NCBI GenBank assembly: GCA_037074765.1
Contig: JBAMDO010000052.1
Location: forward strand, 62,001 to 126,000
Direction: 5' to 3'
Origin: Mansonella perstans
Taxonomy: Eukaryota; Nematoda; Chromadorea; Rhabditida; Onchocercidae
Length of the DNA: 64,000 bases
The notes beneath the pieces were generated by a model, which searched no databases, was not told where the DNA came from, and was given only the letters and a program-made list of their open reading frames with translations. Both the position numbers and the translations under genes were made by a program. Positions 23,418 to 36,281 of this stretch are shown here, piece after piece. The stretch's first letter is position 1, and the number at the start of each line of letters is the position of its first letter.

Positions 23418-26400
23418 TCAATTAATGACATAATTGACCATCCCATGACATGCAGCAATATCACGATGATTATTCGTAACTCTGTTGCTCAAAGTATTTT
23501 CTCCTGCTCCCGTTGGCTCTGGGTACATCTTTTCAGCGATTGTAGATGCAGCTGTTGAATTTCCTCCACTTCGGTTAACAGCATTTCCCTCTGCGGGTTT
23601 TTCCGTAGCTAACATTGTATTTCGAGGTGATGAAGCACTACCAACGCAGCATTTAACTTGGTGCGGTTGCAACTCAATTCCCATTTGTGGAGAACTGATG
23701 AAGGTTTCGCGCTCAGTACCGCCACCATTTGTTTTGCCTATTGCACCACCGCTACCTGTAAGAACTTTTTTCACTTCAGGAATACTCTAAACTATTCATA
23801 TTAATGATAGCGTAACGTCAACGAAAAGAAACAATGCTTCGGCCTTATCTATTACTGTAAGTAGGATGCAAATGCTGCCGGCACTTTGCTTAAATATGTT
23901 GCGGATCAACTTAAAACAAGTACGAATTACGTTAAATGGTACCAAGTGAACATGCATTTAATATGTCGTCTATTACTGAGGTGTCATGCTTTCTATCAAC
24001 ATACACCTGGATGAAGACGAACCACATAACACAGGTTTTAATAAACTCAGATGTAAATATTTCCAAGATTTTCAGGAAATCAGGCCATCATAAATGTTCT
24101 CAATCAAAAATACTGCAACAGTTACTAACTGTTTAATAATGGCTTCCTAAGTGAATCGTAGTTTTTGCTCATATTAGTCTTAAAAAAGCAATCAAAAAAC
24201 ATGAATGCGACCGACGTCATTAAAGATATCAAATAACCAACGTCTTGTATCAACCTGAGTTCCGTTCAGAGATGGTCGGCCGCTTACGACCGCAACAGAT
24301 GTTTGAATCTTTGATTCATTTACTCCTAAATAATTCCGCGACGACTGACTCTGTACTGCCGCTGACATTGCATGCGGTGTTGGTGATGATATGCTCTCAC
24401 TGCCCGGTGATGAAACATCTGTTATTGGTACATAATACGCTGAAAACAAAAACAAACCAATTTCAAACTAAGATTAATCACTTTCACTTTTTTACTTACA
24501 GTAATTTAAATACGGTAGAAAATCTAAATCAAAATCTCGGCAAAAAACGAAATACAATTCCTCAATTATAAAAACTGATAGATAAGGTAATATGATCACA
24601 CTGCTACAATCAAACAAACAATGCATCACATATAAGATAATCAGAGCACACGTGTTGTTTCATTACTACAGCTCAAAAAGTTTTTTTTTTGTAAAATTGC
24701 TTTCCATAATCTATTTCAAAAAAAAACTTACAAGTAGTTGTAACCACATTAGCGAGTGGTACGTAACGATGAGTGTCGCCAACAACAGGTACATATTGCG
24801 GAGCAGTATATGTCCTCGTAACCGCTGGCATTACCGCTGTGTTACTTAGCGCTGTCTTTGTATTTGATAATCCGGTTCCTAACAAAAGATCTCGAAGCGT
24901 CTTTGTTTCCGGTGGACAGGATTGTAAAATAGAATGCGCGATCATTGGAGCGGGCTAAAAAACAGTAATAGTAAATCAGCAGTAACTAAGAGGACATAAA
25001 AAAATTCTATGTCGACTTGATACCGAAAGTTTTTGTAAAAAACGAAACCGCACTCCTACGTTTTCGAATGTTGTGAAGCCTCACTGTTGCTAATTTCACT
25101 CTTCATGCCAACTCCAAAATTTGTAGCAATATCAGGCTTTTGTTTTCTATGATGAATCGACACAAAACGATTAGTGGTAATTCATTTTTAACAACTTAAC
25201 ATTATCAGTTATAAAAATTTTTCCCATACTCAATAGGAGGATAATCAGTATCATTCTGACCTTGATGCGGGCTCCGGAACCTTTTATAGCAAGCTCAAGT
25301 CGTTTAGTATCAACGCAGTGCGTTGCTTGCGCTACGATGTCGGCATGAAAACCAGTAGTATTTAAGCGCTGTAAATTCATTTCCGGTCGCGGAAGAGGCG
25401 ATGACAACTGTGCAACGTTTGAAGAAGCAAACGATCGTCGTTTCCCACCTGCCTGCAATGCAAACAAAGCATGTCCCCAATAAATTCACCAATATATTAA
25501 AACTGGAAAATACTAAAAAGAAAAACAATCACTGTCAAGGAATGGTCAATTCAAAGAAGTAAGCAAAATATTGAATCGATCCGGAAACTCACTCGTGGTC
25601 TAAGATTTTGCGCACCAATGATGACTTCTTGAGATGGTATAGCTAAAATCTGCCGTTCCAAATGATCCTGCCTTGGTGGATGATTCGCTGTTACAATCAG
25701 TGTCTGCGCTTGATTCAACATACCGCAACTGTTGACAAATTCAAACGTTTGAGGAGGACGATGGATCGTCTGCTCTCCCGCCGCCAACAGCCTCGTTGCC
25801 GGAGGTTGCGGTGGCGGGAGATGCGTGTAAAAAACCGGGGATGATTCGCTGGTTTCTGATGATAACGACATTTGTGATGAAATGCGTACGGAATGATCAT
25901 GTACCCGTTTTTGCTGCAATTTTTTAATATCGGTGAACAGCGTATTGTTTAAATATAAATAAATTTATAGAAAATAAAGCAACGAAGATGTTAGGATTTC
26001 CGTAGTCCCTAAAATAGTCATAATCTATTATTGAATTATCCGTAGTAACTGTGATAAAATCCTGCTAAAAATCTGCTTTAATCTGTTGTGACCATACCCA
26101 TTCTTCACATTCGCTCTTTTTGCGACCATACCGCATTCCTTATATTCGCTATTTATAAATTAGTATTTGTATTTAAATCTTAAAATCCACACGACATTCG
26201 CCCAAGATGGATAATAGTATTTAATATCACTTACTTGATAATTTACAGACGATGCATTTGGTAACGGCGTCACTTTCTCAACTTTCCCAGCAACAGATGC
26301 AGTCAACAAAACGGGCTGCAGACCGCAATCACCGACCGACCTTGCGCTGACATTCAATGGCGGTCCATTTTGTTGCAAACTTTAATGACAGAATTCTTAT

Positions 26401-29400
26401 TTCCAATTAATGAAGAATATAGAAATTTACCAAATAAGGATAACTAAATCATGAGCAGTACTCACTTAACAACTCGCAAGCGATCCGTTTCACGAACACC
26501 ATTGACTGACATGATATTTTGTCCAATACCTGGAGCTGACCCGCTGCTATCTTCACCAAGCACCACCACCTGTTCGCCGGTAGCCCGTGATGATGCAACA
26601 TCTCGACCCATCTAAAAACGATTTGTTATTATCAAAACTTTATATTTGCAAGTTTAATATGAATCAGGCATATTAAAAGAGTCAAAATAGTTGAGAGGGA
26701 ATATTCCATCCATGTAACCTACAAAAATTTTCAAATTAATTCCTAAATTTTAATTACTTACGCCACTTGGAAGTTTTTGCGTGGAATCAGTACTGGGAAT
26801 GCCAAAAATCCGTTTCGCATAGAGCTCTTCCTGTCTCCTGTACTCTCGTTCATCTTCATCAGTCCAGTTCCTACGACTCTCATCAGAATCCGATGAATCA
26901 TTGTCATCCTTAGTGTCATCAACAGCCACCAGTTTACACTGATAACTCCTAAATAATATGGGATATTAATGTCCTATAATCAAAAAACCAACCAACATCA
27001 CTACATAGCTTCAATCACTTTATAATTGAAAGTTACAAATACATTCATAGCATTACACTTTCAAATACAGATGAAAATTTTTGTAAATGAAATTCATCTT
27101 ATCCTTCAAGATTTGCAAATGCCCCTCAAACAAGCGCATGCGACAGAAAAAAAACAATTAAATGCTTGTTCGATAGAAATATGTTAAGGAAAGAAACCAA
27201 CTTTGTGGTATCGATAACCGAAGAGAATGGTGGATCTGGAGCGGATTGTGACGTAGAAGGTGCAGAAAGCAGAACGCGATCAAATATGATCCTAGAAAAT
27301 TTTTGTTCATGATTTGATTTCATCAATTTATATCCAATATTAGTTAATAATTACAGAATCTCTCCAGATGATTATAAAACAAAATGATTTGAATAAAAAA
27401 ATTACAATTTTCAAAATGTAAGACTCGAGGTTCATATCTAAAAAAGTGCAAACCTTCCACCTCGCCCCATTCTTCGTCTTGCGTAACCAATACAACGCAC
27501 ACCGTTCGCGGATGGCATGAACGTCCGGTAGAAACGTTCCGCAGGACTAATCCTTGAAACTGAAAGAATCTTTTGAAAAGCAAAGATATAAAAAAGATAA
27601 ATCAGAATTGGAATCAAAACAGCTGTGTAACCAGACCAAAGGCACAGGAGTATTTATAATCTTTACCTTGTGGTAGATTCGAGAACAAACTGGACCGATA
27701 TATGCATCCACGTCGTCTCTTAAATGTATATCGACCATCCAATGCCGCTTCTGCGTTACGTTCTGCATCAACTGTTGAGACTGCGCTTGGAGATGCTCCG
27801 GCACTCAAAATGCTGGCAGCAGTTGCTGGCTTATTCCATAGCTGAAATTTCAACAGATTGTTAATTCAATGAATTACATCACTTACATCAGAACCTTCTG
27901 GCTGTTAAGTGTGAAATTAAATAAAAATTGTTCCCTTTATAACAGAGAGGTAGCTGTATTAATGCTATATCATTCTTATACCAACCATGACTTGACCTAT
28001 ACAAAACTTTAAATGAAAGGATTGCTTTGGGGAATTTTAGTTTCAAAGTGCTGCAGTAATTTCAAAAACCAAAGTCTGCGCTATCTTCCGCATTATACTG
28101 ATCCTACCTCTGCGTTCCTTTTCAACCATGCTCGACTGACTAGATCTTTATCTGCTTCAGATGTCGAAGTTCTGGAATGTCGTTTCCGCTTCTGACCTTT
28201 GATTTTCGTTGGCGACATACTACTCGGTAATTCATCCTGAAAACTAGTGTTATAAATCCCAAAAAAAAATGATTGATGAGTATGGCGAAATTAAATTTTT
28301 CCCATCTTCTCTGTACAAATTCCCGGAAAATTTTCATCAAAAACATAATTATTAAACATCCCGCAGCACATACAATTCTGCAAATAGTTATCTTTGGATC
28401 AAACCCAAGACGCTACCTGCGATTCTTCATTAGGGCTCATTGGCGTATTTCGCTCCAACTTCACCTTAGACAGTATGTGATTGTAAAGGATACAACTAAA
28501 ATCACATACAGCCCATCGACATTTGCATATTTTGTCATCTAGTCCAATGACAGCTTGTTTGGTGTGTTCCCTAAAATTATTTAAAAATTGGATTTTACAA
28601 AATTTAAATCCTATAAAAACTCGTTGGATTAACTTTAAAAAATGCAGTTACAACAAATATTTGATGTTTGTTACCTTCGTCTAAGCATATCGAAGAGGAT
28701 AACAACCCTGCTGAGATCATTGCCAAGTTTCAGTATCTTTTCATACGAATCTTCATCGTTCTTACGATTTTTTCTGGTTTGCATTCGTTCTAAACGTCGC
28801 CGGAACGCAACATATGCAATATCCGAACCCGAAGCATCTCGACGTGCATCCGTTTTTACCCGTGGTATTAGTGAGGCAATCTTATGCGATGCTGCTGCAT
28901 CCTGAAATATATAATCTAATTTCACATACAAATGTTATGTGCTTTTCGCATTACCAATAAAACAAAAACACACAAGTTGCAAGAACAAAATTAGAAAGTA
29001 ACCTTGCGCTTTTGTAACCAGTAATCATAAACATCATCAACGAGATCTGTATCGAAATCCTTGAGCAATGACCGTGCCTCATTAGGTTGACATATTTGTA
29101 AACCACTGCTGGCACCTTCCAGCAATTCCATCATCTTTTCGAAATCACTCGCTGCAGCAAGTCCCCCACGTTCGGCCAGCCATGCCTCATCCTCACTATC
29201 GATATCATAATCGGGTTCCTCATTTCCAAGCGATAATGAAGCTGTAAACAGCACCGGATAATCCGACTATTTAATATGGGAACAAAATAAGGAATCCTTT
29301 CACAAGGAGACTTCAAAGCAATAGCCGCAAGCAGATAACATGTTTACCGCAGTCTCATTAACCCACACCGAAACTAATGGAACAGTATTTCATTTCTAAA

Positions 29401-32400
29401 ACAAGCGCACTTGCGTAAACTTTAGTTCTAACTTAACAACAAATTAGTGAAGCAGCAGTATTTTTATTTCTCAACATATGCGATATCTTGAAAAAATTCA
29501 TTTAAATTAGTTAAAAGTCCAAAGTTAGCAAAAAAGAAGAGTGGTCAAGCGATAAATAATTCTAAACGCTATAAAAATGTTTCCCTTAAAAATCCCGAGC
29601 TCAAACCATTATATATTCTTACAAGAATAATCCATCGAACCCAGTCAAGAATTTCTGACCAAGTTTTTTCAGGCTTTTCGAAGCACTGAACTACAAACAA
29701 GATAATTCATTTTTTTTTTATGGCGTTATATATGCGTATATACATATATATATAAAGAAAACCTAATGCTAGATTATTTAATCATCGAAAAATAGATTCA
29801 AAAGGTTAAAAAAAAAAAAAAAAAAAAAAAAAACAAAAGTGTAAATTAATGAGATCACGATAGCTTTACAAGAGATTTATAACTGTAACATGCGAGGAAA
29901 AAAACTACAAGAAATATTTCGTTTCAACCAATTGCACTATACTAAGCCTACAAAAACGAGAAACAATTTGTTCATCTTCTCACCGCACATGTAAACATAA
30001 ATTCAGACATATTTAACAACAGCTGCATATATATCTCGCTCAATGCATGAAATCTGAATTAGTCTTAAATTAGCCTACTAGAACTTTTAAGTACAACAAA
30101 TCTTCTACAAATTGTAAAACAATTTCATTAGCGATAGCACTTTTTTTTACTAGCATATGGACCAGAAACTGTGACTTGAAGTAAGTAAAATTCCCTACTG
30201 CGGTCAATTCTATGTCCAAACCAAAAGTTCGGATGTTATGGAAAAAGAAATATCAGTACGAAAGAAACTACGTTACAGTTCGTAGAAAATATGTTTTCTC
30301 CTTTAAATCACTTCTCGATCAAAACGTAAGTTTGTTAAACAAGAACCTTACAAAATATAAAAAAAAAAAAAAAAAAAAACAGAAAGGAACTACTCAGCCC
30401 TCTGTTATGTTTGCTCATAAATTCACAACAATGTATTTTGAATGATGATGGAAACAGCACGAATGCAATTCAATGCAGTAATACCAGATAATAATTTTTG
30501 ACAAGATTTGATAAATTTATAAGATAAAAATGGAAGTCATAAAACAAAACCTGAAATATCTTGTCGAAAATTAAACGGACTACGACTGACTATATACCAA
30601 TATGATCTTTTCTCTTGCTGTATTAAGAAATTTCTCAAAGGTGAAAAAAAATCTAGAATTTCCCCATTTTTTTTTCTCACAGAACGAAATGTTTTCAGTT
30701 TTCGCCATCGTAAACAGCTCATTGCAAATCCTACCACTATAATGGAATTTAAAGCTATCTTCCAAGCTTTTCCCAAATGCTTACTACTTATATTTCCGAT
30801 AGCAAGTATTGAGCGTGGGATGTGCTAAAATAAAGCGATAAGTTGGCAGTATAGAAGACGGGCCAATACATAGAAGAGATTATGAATGCGAGGACGGAAA
30901 CGGTATAAGGTTGAAGCATTCGTACCTTGTACCTTGATGAGCTGATTGATAGATGGTGCTGGCTGTACCGGATACAATGAATCATAGTATCCGCTCTCGA
31001 CAGTGAAAACTTTTGGCGTTGGTATAACATGGTTTTCTACAGCAATACCTGATGTACTGGCCTGCTGCGCAAGGATCGCCTCTTGCAAATGAGACTCCTA
31101 GAATAATTCACAACGTCAAAATTCAAAATCAAATTTGACGGGAAGAATTATGGAATTAAGACTTCAAAACAAGTGCAAAAATATGCTGGACTTCGAAACA
31201 AAACGGAATTTCAAACTCCGAACAAATAAAGTGTAAAAAGAGCATTGAAATATTTCGAAATTTTCCCAGAAATAATTTTCATTCTACATATAACAGCATA
31301 TATGACGAAAAACAAAGGATCGACTATTTTCCTTCGATGGGAATCTGCTGATAAAAGAATAGAGTAATCAAACATATCCAAGCAATAAAATTTCAGCTCA
31401 GAGATAACAAAAAAAAATGTGTAAACTAAGCCCTAAATGCAATTAAACGTAAATTGCCGAACTAAAACTGCAAATTATGTCAAGAATTTAAACTCAACTT
31501 ATTCTTCATTATACCTGATAGGATGGATATAAAAAGTTCAAACTCACTGTACAAATCAAAGAAAAAATAGATTAGCTGGGAAAAATTACAATTTTGATCA
31601 GTATCATCAACTAATGTCCACCCGAAAATATTCATATTTAACAAATCAAGCTCATCATCACCACACATATCCTTTTACACCATACAGGAAACACTTCCTA
31701 CCCTGATACTTAAATGACTTACACAGTCGATACAAAGTAAAAAAACAAAAAATTTAGCAAATAAAATATTAGTAATTATCAGCTATAATTATATTATCTC
31801 GCTATACAAACTTTCGCGGTGATTAATTGTTTTAAAAAATTCCTCCTCCATTTTTGGAGACGGGCGATACATCTTACCACCTGTTTTTTCCCCAACTGAC
31901 CTATGTTCCAGAGAGATAATTAAGAAGTTCTCTTCATTTAATCTCATTCAGTTACTGTCTTTTAATTTAATTTCATTTCTTCCTAATAACTTCATTATCA
32001 AATGACTTTACAATGTTCTCTCAGTATCCAAAATATACTAACACTGTTCCGCGAAATCTTTTATATTCCTCTTCAATGCTGTAATTGTTGCTAATATGAG
32101 GTTTTTACAATCGTCCTTGCGTTATTACAGCATTTCAATTACCATCAGCATCAGGTGACCATTGACCTCCAAATATAACGATTTCCATGATCGACAACAT
32201 ATCAGTGTGCCCCATGTCCACTTCCCTACATCATATCTCTCCCATCTCCTCTCATGTTTTCTGATTCCATCTACTTCCAAGTTCTACTAAACATTACAAT
32301 ACACTTATGTATGTATAAAAGATCGAAACGTTTAAGCTAATCCATTAAGTAAAGAGCGAACAAATAAGAAAATAAAATAGGAATGAATATAGCGCAACAG

Positions 32401-34712
32401 AAGCCAATTAATGATAATATTAGTGCTATTCTCTCGTCCAAAAATAGTAACCTAATTATACTCTCTACCACTGGCGTAAATATTTATCCCCATTCTTTCA
32501 GTATTAAAAGAAAACCAAAAACTGAATCACAGTTAAATAATAGGATCCGAAACTAGAGTTGGATATCTAATTATATGTCTAAATATAAACACTTAATGAA
32601 AAAAAGGGCTCCAAAATACAAAATGAAAACAGTGTAATTATAAATTGTTGGATGAGATGAAAAGACTTGGCCATATATGGGTCAAAACTTAAAGGTGCAA
32701 CTTTTTAAATGTGAATCTTTGGCTAAGCGCTATAAGTACCGTTTTAATGCAAGTATACCTCCCCAATCGTGTGAGAAAAAAGCTCTCAATAACAAAAGTA
32801 AACCTGTTATTCAAAAAAAAAACTAGCATTCGGTAAGATAATAACAAGCAGCATTGCAATGATGTCAAATGACCCAAAATCAAAAAAGCAAAGGTCTCCC
32901 TTCCAAATATACAAAATGTTCAAAAAATACATAATTAGATGTAAATCCGTCCTTAGAAAAGTCAAACATAAAATAGTTTTGCGACGAAACTTTTACTGAT
33001 ACATTAGCATTAAATCTTCCAAATAGGAATTCCAATCAAAAATTCAATAGAGATTAATAGAACTGTTGGGTGGGTCAAATCTTGAGACATCAAACACTCT
33101 TTGCAAAAAAACTGCTCTACAAACTTTTAAAATGTTCAAATATACTTCATCAATCATACCGTATGGCGACCAGATTTCTGTGACGAGAAAAAAAAAAACA
33201 AAGACAACAATCGCACTAATTTTACATTCCGGAGTAGATTAACGGATATGGACTTTTTTAAGGAAGCTGAGAAATATCTTTCAAAGGATATGAATTCCTA
33301 ATTTTTGCTTGACCAATAGACAGGAATATTTTTTTATTTGTAATAGAGACCACAAAGTTCAAGAGTAATTTCAAGAATACTGTTAACTTGAAAATAGATT
33401 TCAACCAAAATATTGAACGTCTAATTTTAACCGTACCCTGTCCGTTTTCTACTTGCCCTTTTCTTGTTCTTGTAGACCAAATTTAATTCCTTGCAAGTCA
33501 CCTGGACGCATATGAACGAAGTTAGAGTTAAATTTAAAAGTAGGCTATCTTCAAACAACAATATACATAAACTTCCAGGACGCAAATATTTGCCAGGAAA
33601 TTCAAGAATTTCTCATTTTTATTCCATGGCATGTCTGTGTTCATTCAGTCACTGAGATGAAATACCACATAGCGATAATTTTATGGTACGCATGGTCGGA
33701 TTCTCTCAAAACGCCTGCTAGTAATAGTCATCAAACTACTATTTAATCCATTCGCATCACCAACCCTGGCAAAATGCTTGGGACCCAAACTATTTTGTCT
33801 AATCTAATCCGTGGTGACAATTTGTCGTAGAAAGTCCTATAAACATTCATCATAAATATAAATTTGCTATAAATCCCAAAAATGAAACTAAATTAACAAT
33901 TTTTACATTTAATGGACTACTTAATCTAATAAGCTAGACTGTGATATGCAACATATCAAATCAACAATGATGGTGCGAATGGATTAAAATTAAGAAAAAA
34001 AAAGATTAAAAGATTAAAATTAAATAGATTAAAATTACTCTCCTACGTCTTTCAAGATGAATCAGATGACTTACATTCCCCGTTAAAGTGTCCTGGAGAT
34101 CTTTAAGTCATTTTCAGTGATGATGACAAGTCTTCAATACCTAATTAATGGAATTGCCGAATGGTAATAAATATGACAAATGATGGCATGGCAAAAGAAA
34201 AAAATTTGGAAATTTCTCATGCTACCGAACAGGTTGTTGTCTATGAGCAGTCATTAGATAATCATGTAAGCAATAATGCTAGAGAAAAAAATGGTGATAA
34301 ATTGCTGAAAGACAGAATGTTGCAAAATGTGGTTAAAAAAATTTGTTGCAGTAATGAGAGCTGTAAAGGGACAACTAATAGAGAAATGAAGAGGAATGGA
34401 TACGTACTGAATTATCTATACGTTTGCAAATTACTAAGCTAACAAACACATTAGAAAATAGTAATAAAATGATAGAAAATCAGACAAATTCTTTGAAGCA
34501 ATAAAAGCAGCATGGAAGTGTTTGATGTGGGAGAGGAAGAGGGCACCTACATTTTCTTCATCTTTTTCCATACCCGTTGGCATTTGTGCCACTGCCCGAT
34601 TGATCGGTGTACATTCAGCCAGATCGGGTAATTCATCAGCGCAATATACAGGCATTGATTTTGTTGCATCCAAATTTCTTGCCCGAAATGACAGCTTACT
34701 TGTCGTAGCCAT
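23418..34712 (-). CDS. EPC1: Enhancer of polycomb (EPC1/EPC2 family)
   Basis: EPC is the scaffold of the NuA4/TIP60 histone acetyltransferase core (with ESA1/TIP60, EAF6 and ING) in the nucleus. I place 17 exons: 34712-34551, 31097-30926, 29241-29003, 28901-28675, 28570-28417, 28236-28108, 27841-27667, 27559-27454, 27291-27202, 26948-26762, 26611-26466, 26379-26235, 25913-25593, 25452-25261, 24954-24732, 24439-24255 and 23786-23418. They keep one frame and encode 1073 aa; human EPC1 is about 836. The EPcA domain is clear: KLSFRARNLDATKSMPV, INRAVAQMPTGMEK, EPDYDIDSEDE, YVAFRRRLERMQTRKNRKND and YEKILKLGNDLSR. The later block CIGYARRRMGRGGR is also conserved. The C-terminal half is Ser/Thr/Pro/Gln-rich and unconserved. 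Exon 5 has a small Cys cluster (CKCRWAVCDFSC) absent from human. Intron 1 is 3.45 kb. Confidence 0.95.
29811..29833 (+). repeat. Poly(A) tract in EPC intron 2
   Basis: A run of more than 20 A on the plus strand lies inside the 1.7-kb EPC intron between exons 2 and 3. A TATATA run lies just upstream near 29735-29755. Confidence 0.85.
31098..34550 (-). other. EPC intron 1
   Basis: This is the largest intron of the gene. It is mostly AT-rich without repeats of note. Its donor-proximal kilobase is less AT-rich and carries antisense open-frame remnants, described separately. First introns of this size often hold regulatory sites, but none can be named from sequence alone. Confidence 0.7.
34022..34504 (+). 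pseudogene. Decayed unrecognised reading frame in EPC intron 1
   Basis: On the strand opposite to EPC, coding-like segments follow one another but are broken. The first ends QDESDDLHSPLKCPGDL then stop. The next is VIFSDDDKSSIPN then stop. The longest (34161-34442) includes LEISHATEQVVVYEQSLDN and LQNVVKKICCSNESCKG. A shifted frame from 34382 to 34504 reads NEEEWIRTELSIRLQ and TNTLENSNKMIEN then stop. The break between the last two lies in an A-rich run near 34383-34387. There are no clear splice sites. It could be an old retrocopy fragment, or a chance set of open frames in A-rich DNA. No family was recognised. Confidence 0.3.
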
Positions 34713-35369
34713 TATTTCAATGTTATATCTATTATTGCTGCTTCTTCTTCTTCTTTTCTTCTAGCCTGTTTAATCCAAATCCAAAAAAGGACTAGTACTA
34801 GTACTAATTTATGTGCTGCTGCTGCTCGTAGTAATATAATATAGTGGTAGCGAAATATAACGCGACCAATACCGCCGTTAAATACAGTTGCCGCTGCTTT
34901 CTTATGCAATAAATTCAAACAAACTTTCTCGGCGGCTTGTAACCGTGTATCAGGTGGGTAGCAACAGCAGCAGCTGCTGCTATTACTACACCTTCAGGCA
35001 CCGTTCAACCTATTATTATAACGAACTGAAATCAAAAACGATATCATTCTTGATTCTTCCAACGATAATGTAACAAAATAATAGCGTGAATTTAGAAAGC
35101 ATAACATTTAACTAGTAGTCCTCATTTAATTCCAAATGTAGAGCTCTCTTATAAAAGTAGCACTTATCATCATACATGATTCATTCACCGCGAAAAGGCG
35201 GGGACTATGGGACTTCTCCAAACTTTCCATTTTACTCCATCCTTTTTTTTCTCTCTCAGGATCTCAAATTCAATGTGGTAAGAAATACGACTACTACGAC
35301 GACCATAACCAAAACGCTCAATACTTGACGATATTGTCCGGCTCCCTGCTGCAACGTGCTGCAGCATGC

Positions 35370-35522
35370 GTGTATGTATGTATGTATGTATGTATGTATG
35401 TACGTATATATGTATATACGTATGTATATATGTATGTATGTATGTGTGTATGTATATATGTATGTATGTGTATGTCTGTATGTATGTGTATGTATGTGTG
35501 TGTATGTATGTATGTATGTGAG
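35370..35522 (+). repeat. TGTA/TGTG microsatellite
   Basis: About 150 bp of imperfect TGTATGTA with TGTGTATG and TATATG variants, about 650 bp upstream of the EPC start codon. The plus strand is TG-rich. Confidence 0.95.
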
Positions 35523-35663
35523 TATGCAAAAGTATGACCGTAGAGAGTATGTGTTGTGGCGGTATTGTCCAGGGAAGGTAGGCGTAACCTTTTTCTAAGA
35601 GATGTAATCCTTTGAATATACATCACATATAGGAGGGAGAAAAATATGGGAAGGCAAGGCAAC

Positions 35664-35697
35664 ATATATATATATACACACACACACACACATATAC
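35664..35697 (+). repeat. TA/CA microsatellite
   Basis: A run of (TA)n passes directly into (CA)n and then CATATA. Confidence 0.9.
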
Positions 35698-35898
35698 CTC
35701 CCATTATTTCTATTTGATGTAAAGGGTTGGTCTCAATTTTTCTTATATTCAATCGATCATAGCGAAATTTTATAGCAAATGAAGAGTGTATAGATAGGTA
35801 TACAAGAGAAAAGATAATGTAATGGATGGAGGAAATAGTGTTCCCATATGAATTATTAAAAGAATATAGAAAGAGACGGTAAGAGAAATAAATGCCTT

Positions 35899-35899
<1 letters not shown>

Positions 35900-35931
<32 letters not shown>

Positions 35932-35942
35932 GTGAGTGTATG
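35900..35942 (+). repeat. TG microsatellite
   Basis: A (GT)n run with interspersed TATG, TG-rich on the plus strand like the 35.4-kb array. Confidence 0.9.
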
Positions 35943-36037
35943 TTCCTTAATAGGACCGACCAAGTAAACCAACCCTTAACCTTTCTACTAAAGAAAGAAT
36001 AGCGAGAGCGGGGGACCATCCCTCAATATAGTCTTAT

Positions 36038-36063
36038 CCCCCTCCCCTCCCCTCCTTCCCCCC
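36038..36063 (-). other. G-tract cluster (possible G-quadruplex)
   Basis: The plus strand has C runs of 5, 4, 4 and 6 separated by 1-5 bases, so the minus strand carries four G tracts. It sits about 1.3 kb upstream of the EPC start codon on the EPC sense strand, within the only clearly GC-rich patch of the window. A CCCGCGGG palindrome lies nearby at about 36078. Confidence 0.6.
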
Positions 36064-36203
36064 GCCTCTTCATTCTCCCGCGGGAGGGAGGAAAGCAACC
36101 TTTGCTACCACAACGGACAACTACCGACACACACCCTCTCAACCGCCTCCACTACACAACAAATGATACGATGACGATGAGGGCAGCCATGACTCATCCA
36201 CGT

Positions 36204-36281
36204 GCATATATACATACATATACACACACACACACATAGACAGACAGACAGACAGACAGACACACACACACATATATACAA
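36204..36281 (+). repeat. CA/CAGA microsatellite
   Basis: A compound array of CATA, (CA)n, (GACA)n of about six units and (CA)n again. It is CA-rich on the plus strand, opposite in sense to the arrays at 35.4 and 35.9 kb. Confidence 0.92.

Noticed and set aside
23485..23790. Plus-strand 101-codon frame over the last EPC exon
   Set aside because: It is a shadow of the EPC coding exon, which continues the EPC frame.
35185..35598. Long open frames rich in Tyr/Thr/His/Ile or Val/Cys/Met/Tyr over 35.2-36.0 kb on both strands
   Set aside because: They are translations of the TGTA/TG microsatellites; the repeated residues mirror the tetranucleotide and no gene structure surrounds them.
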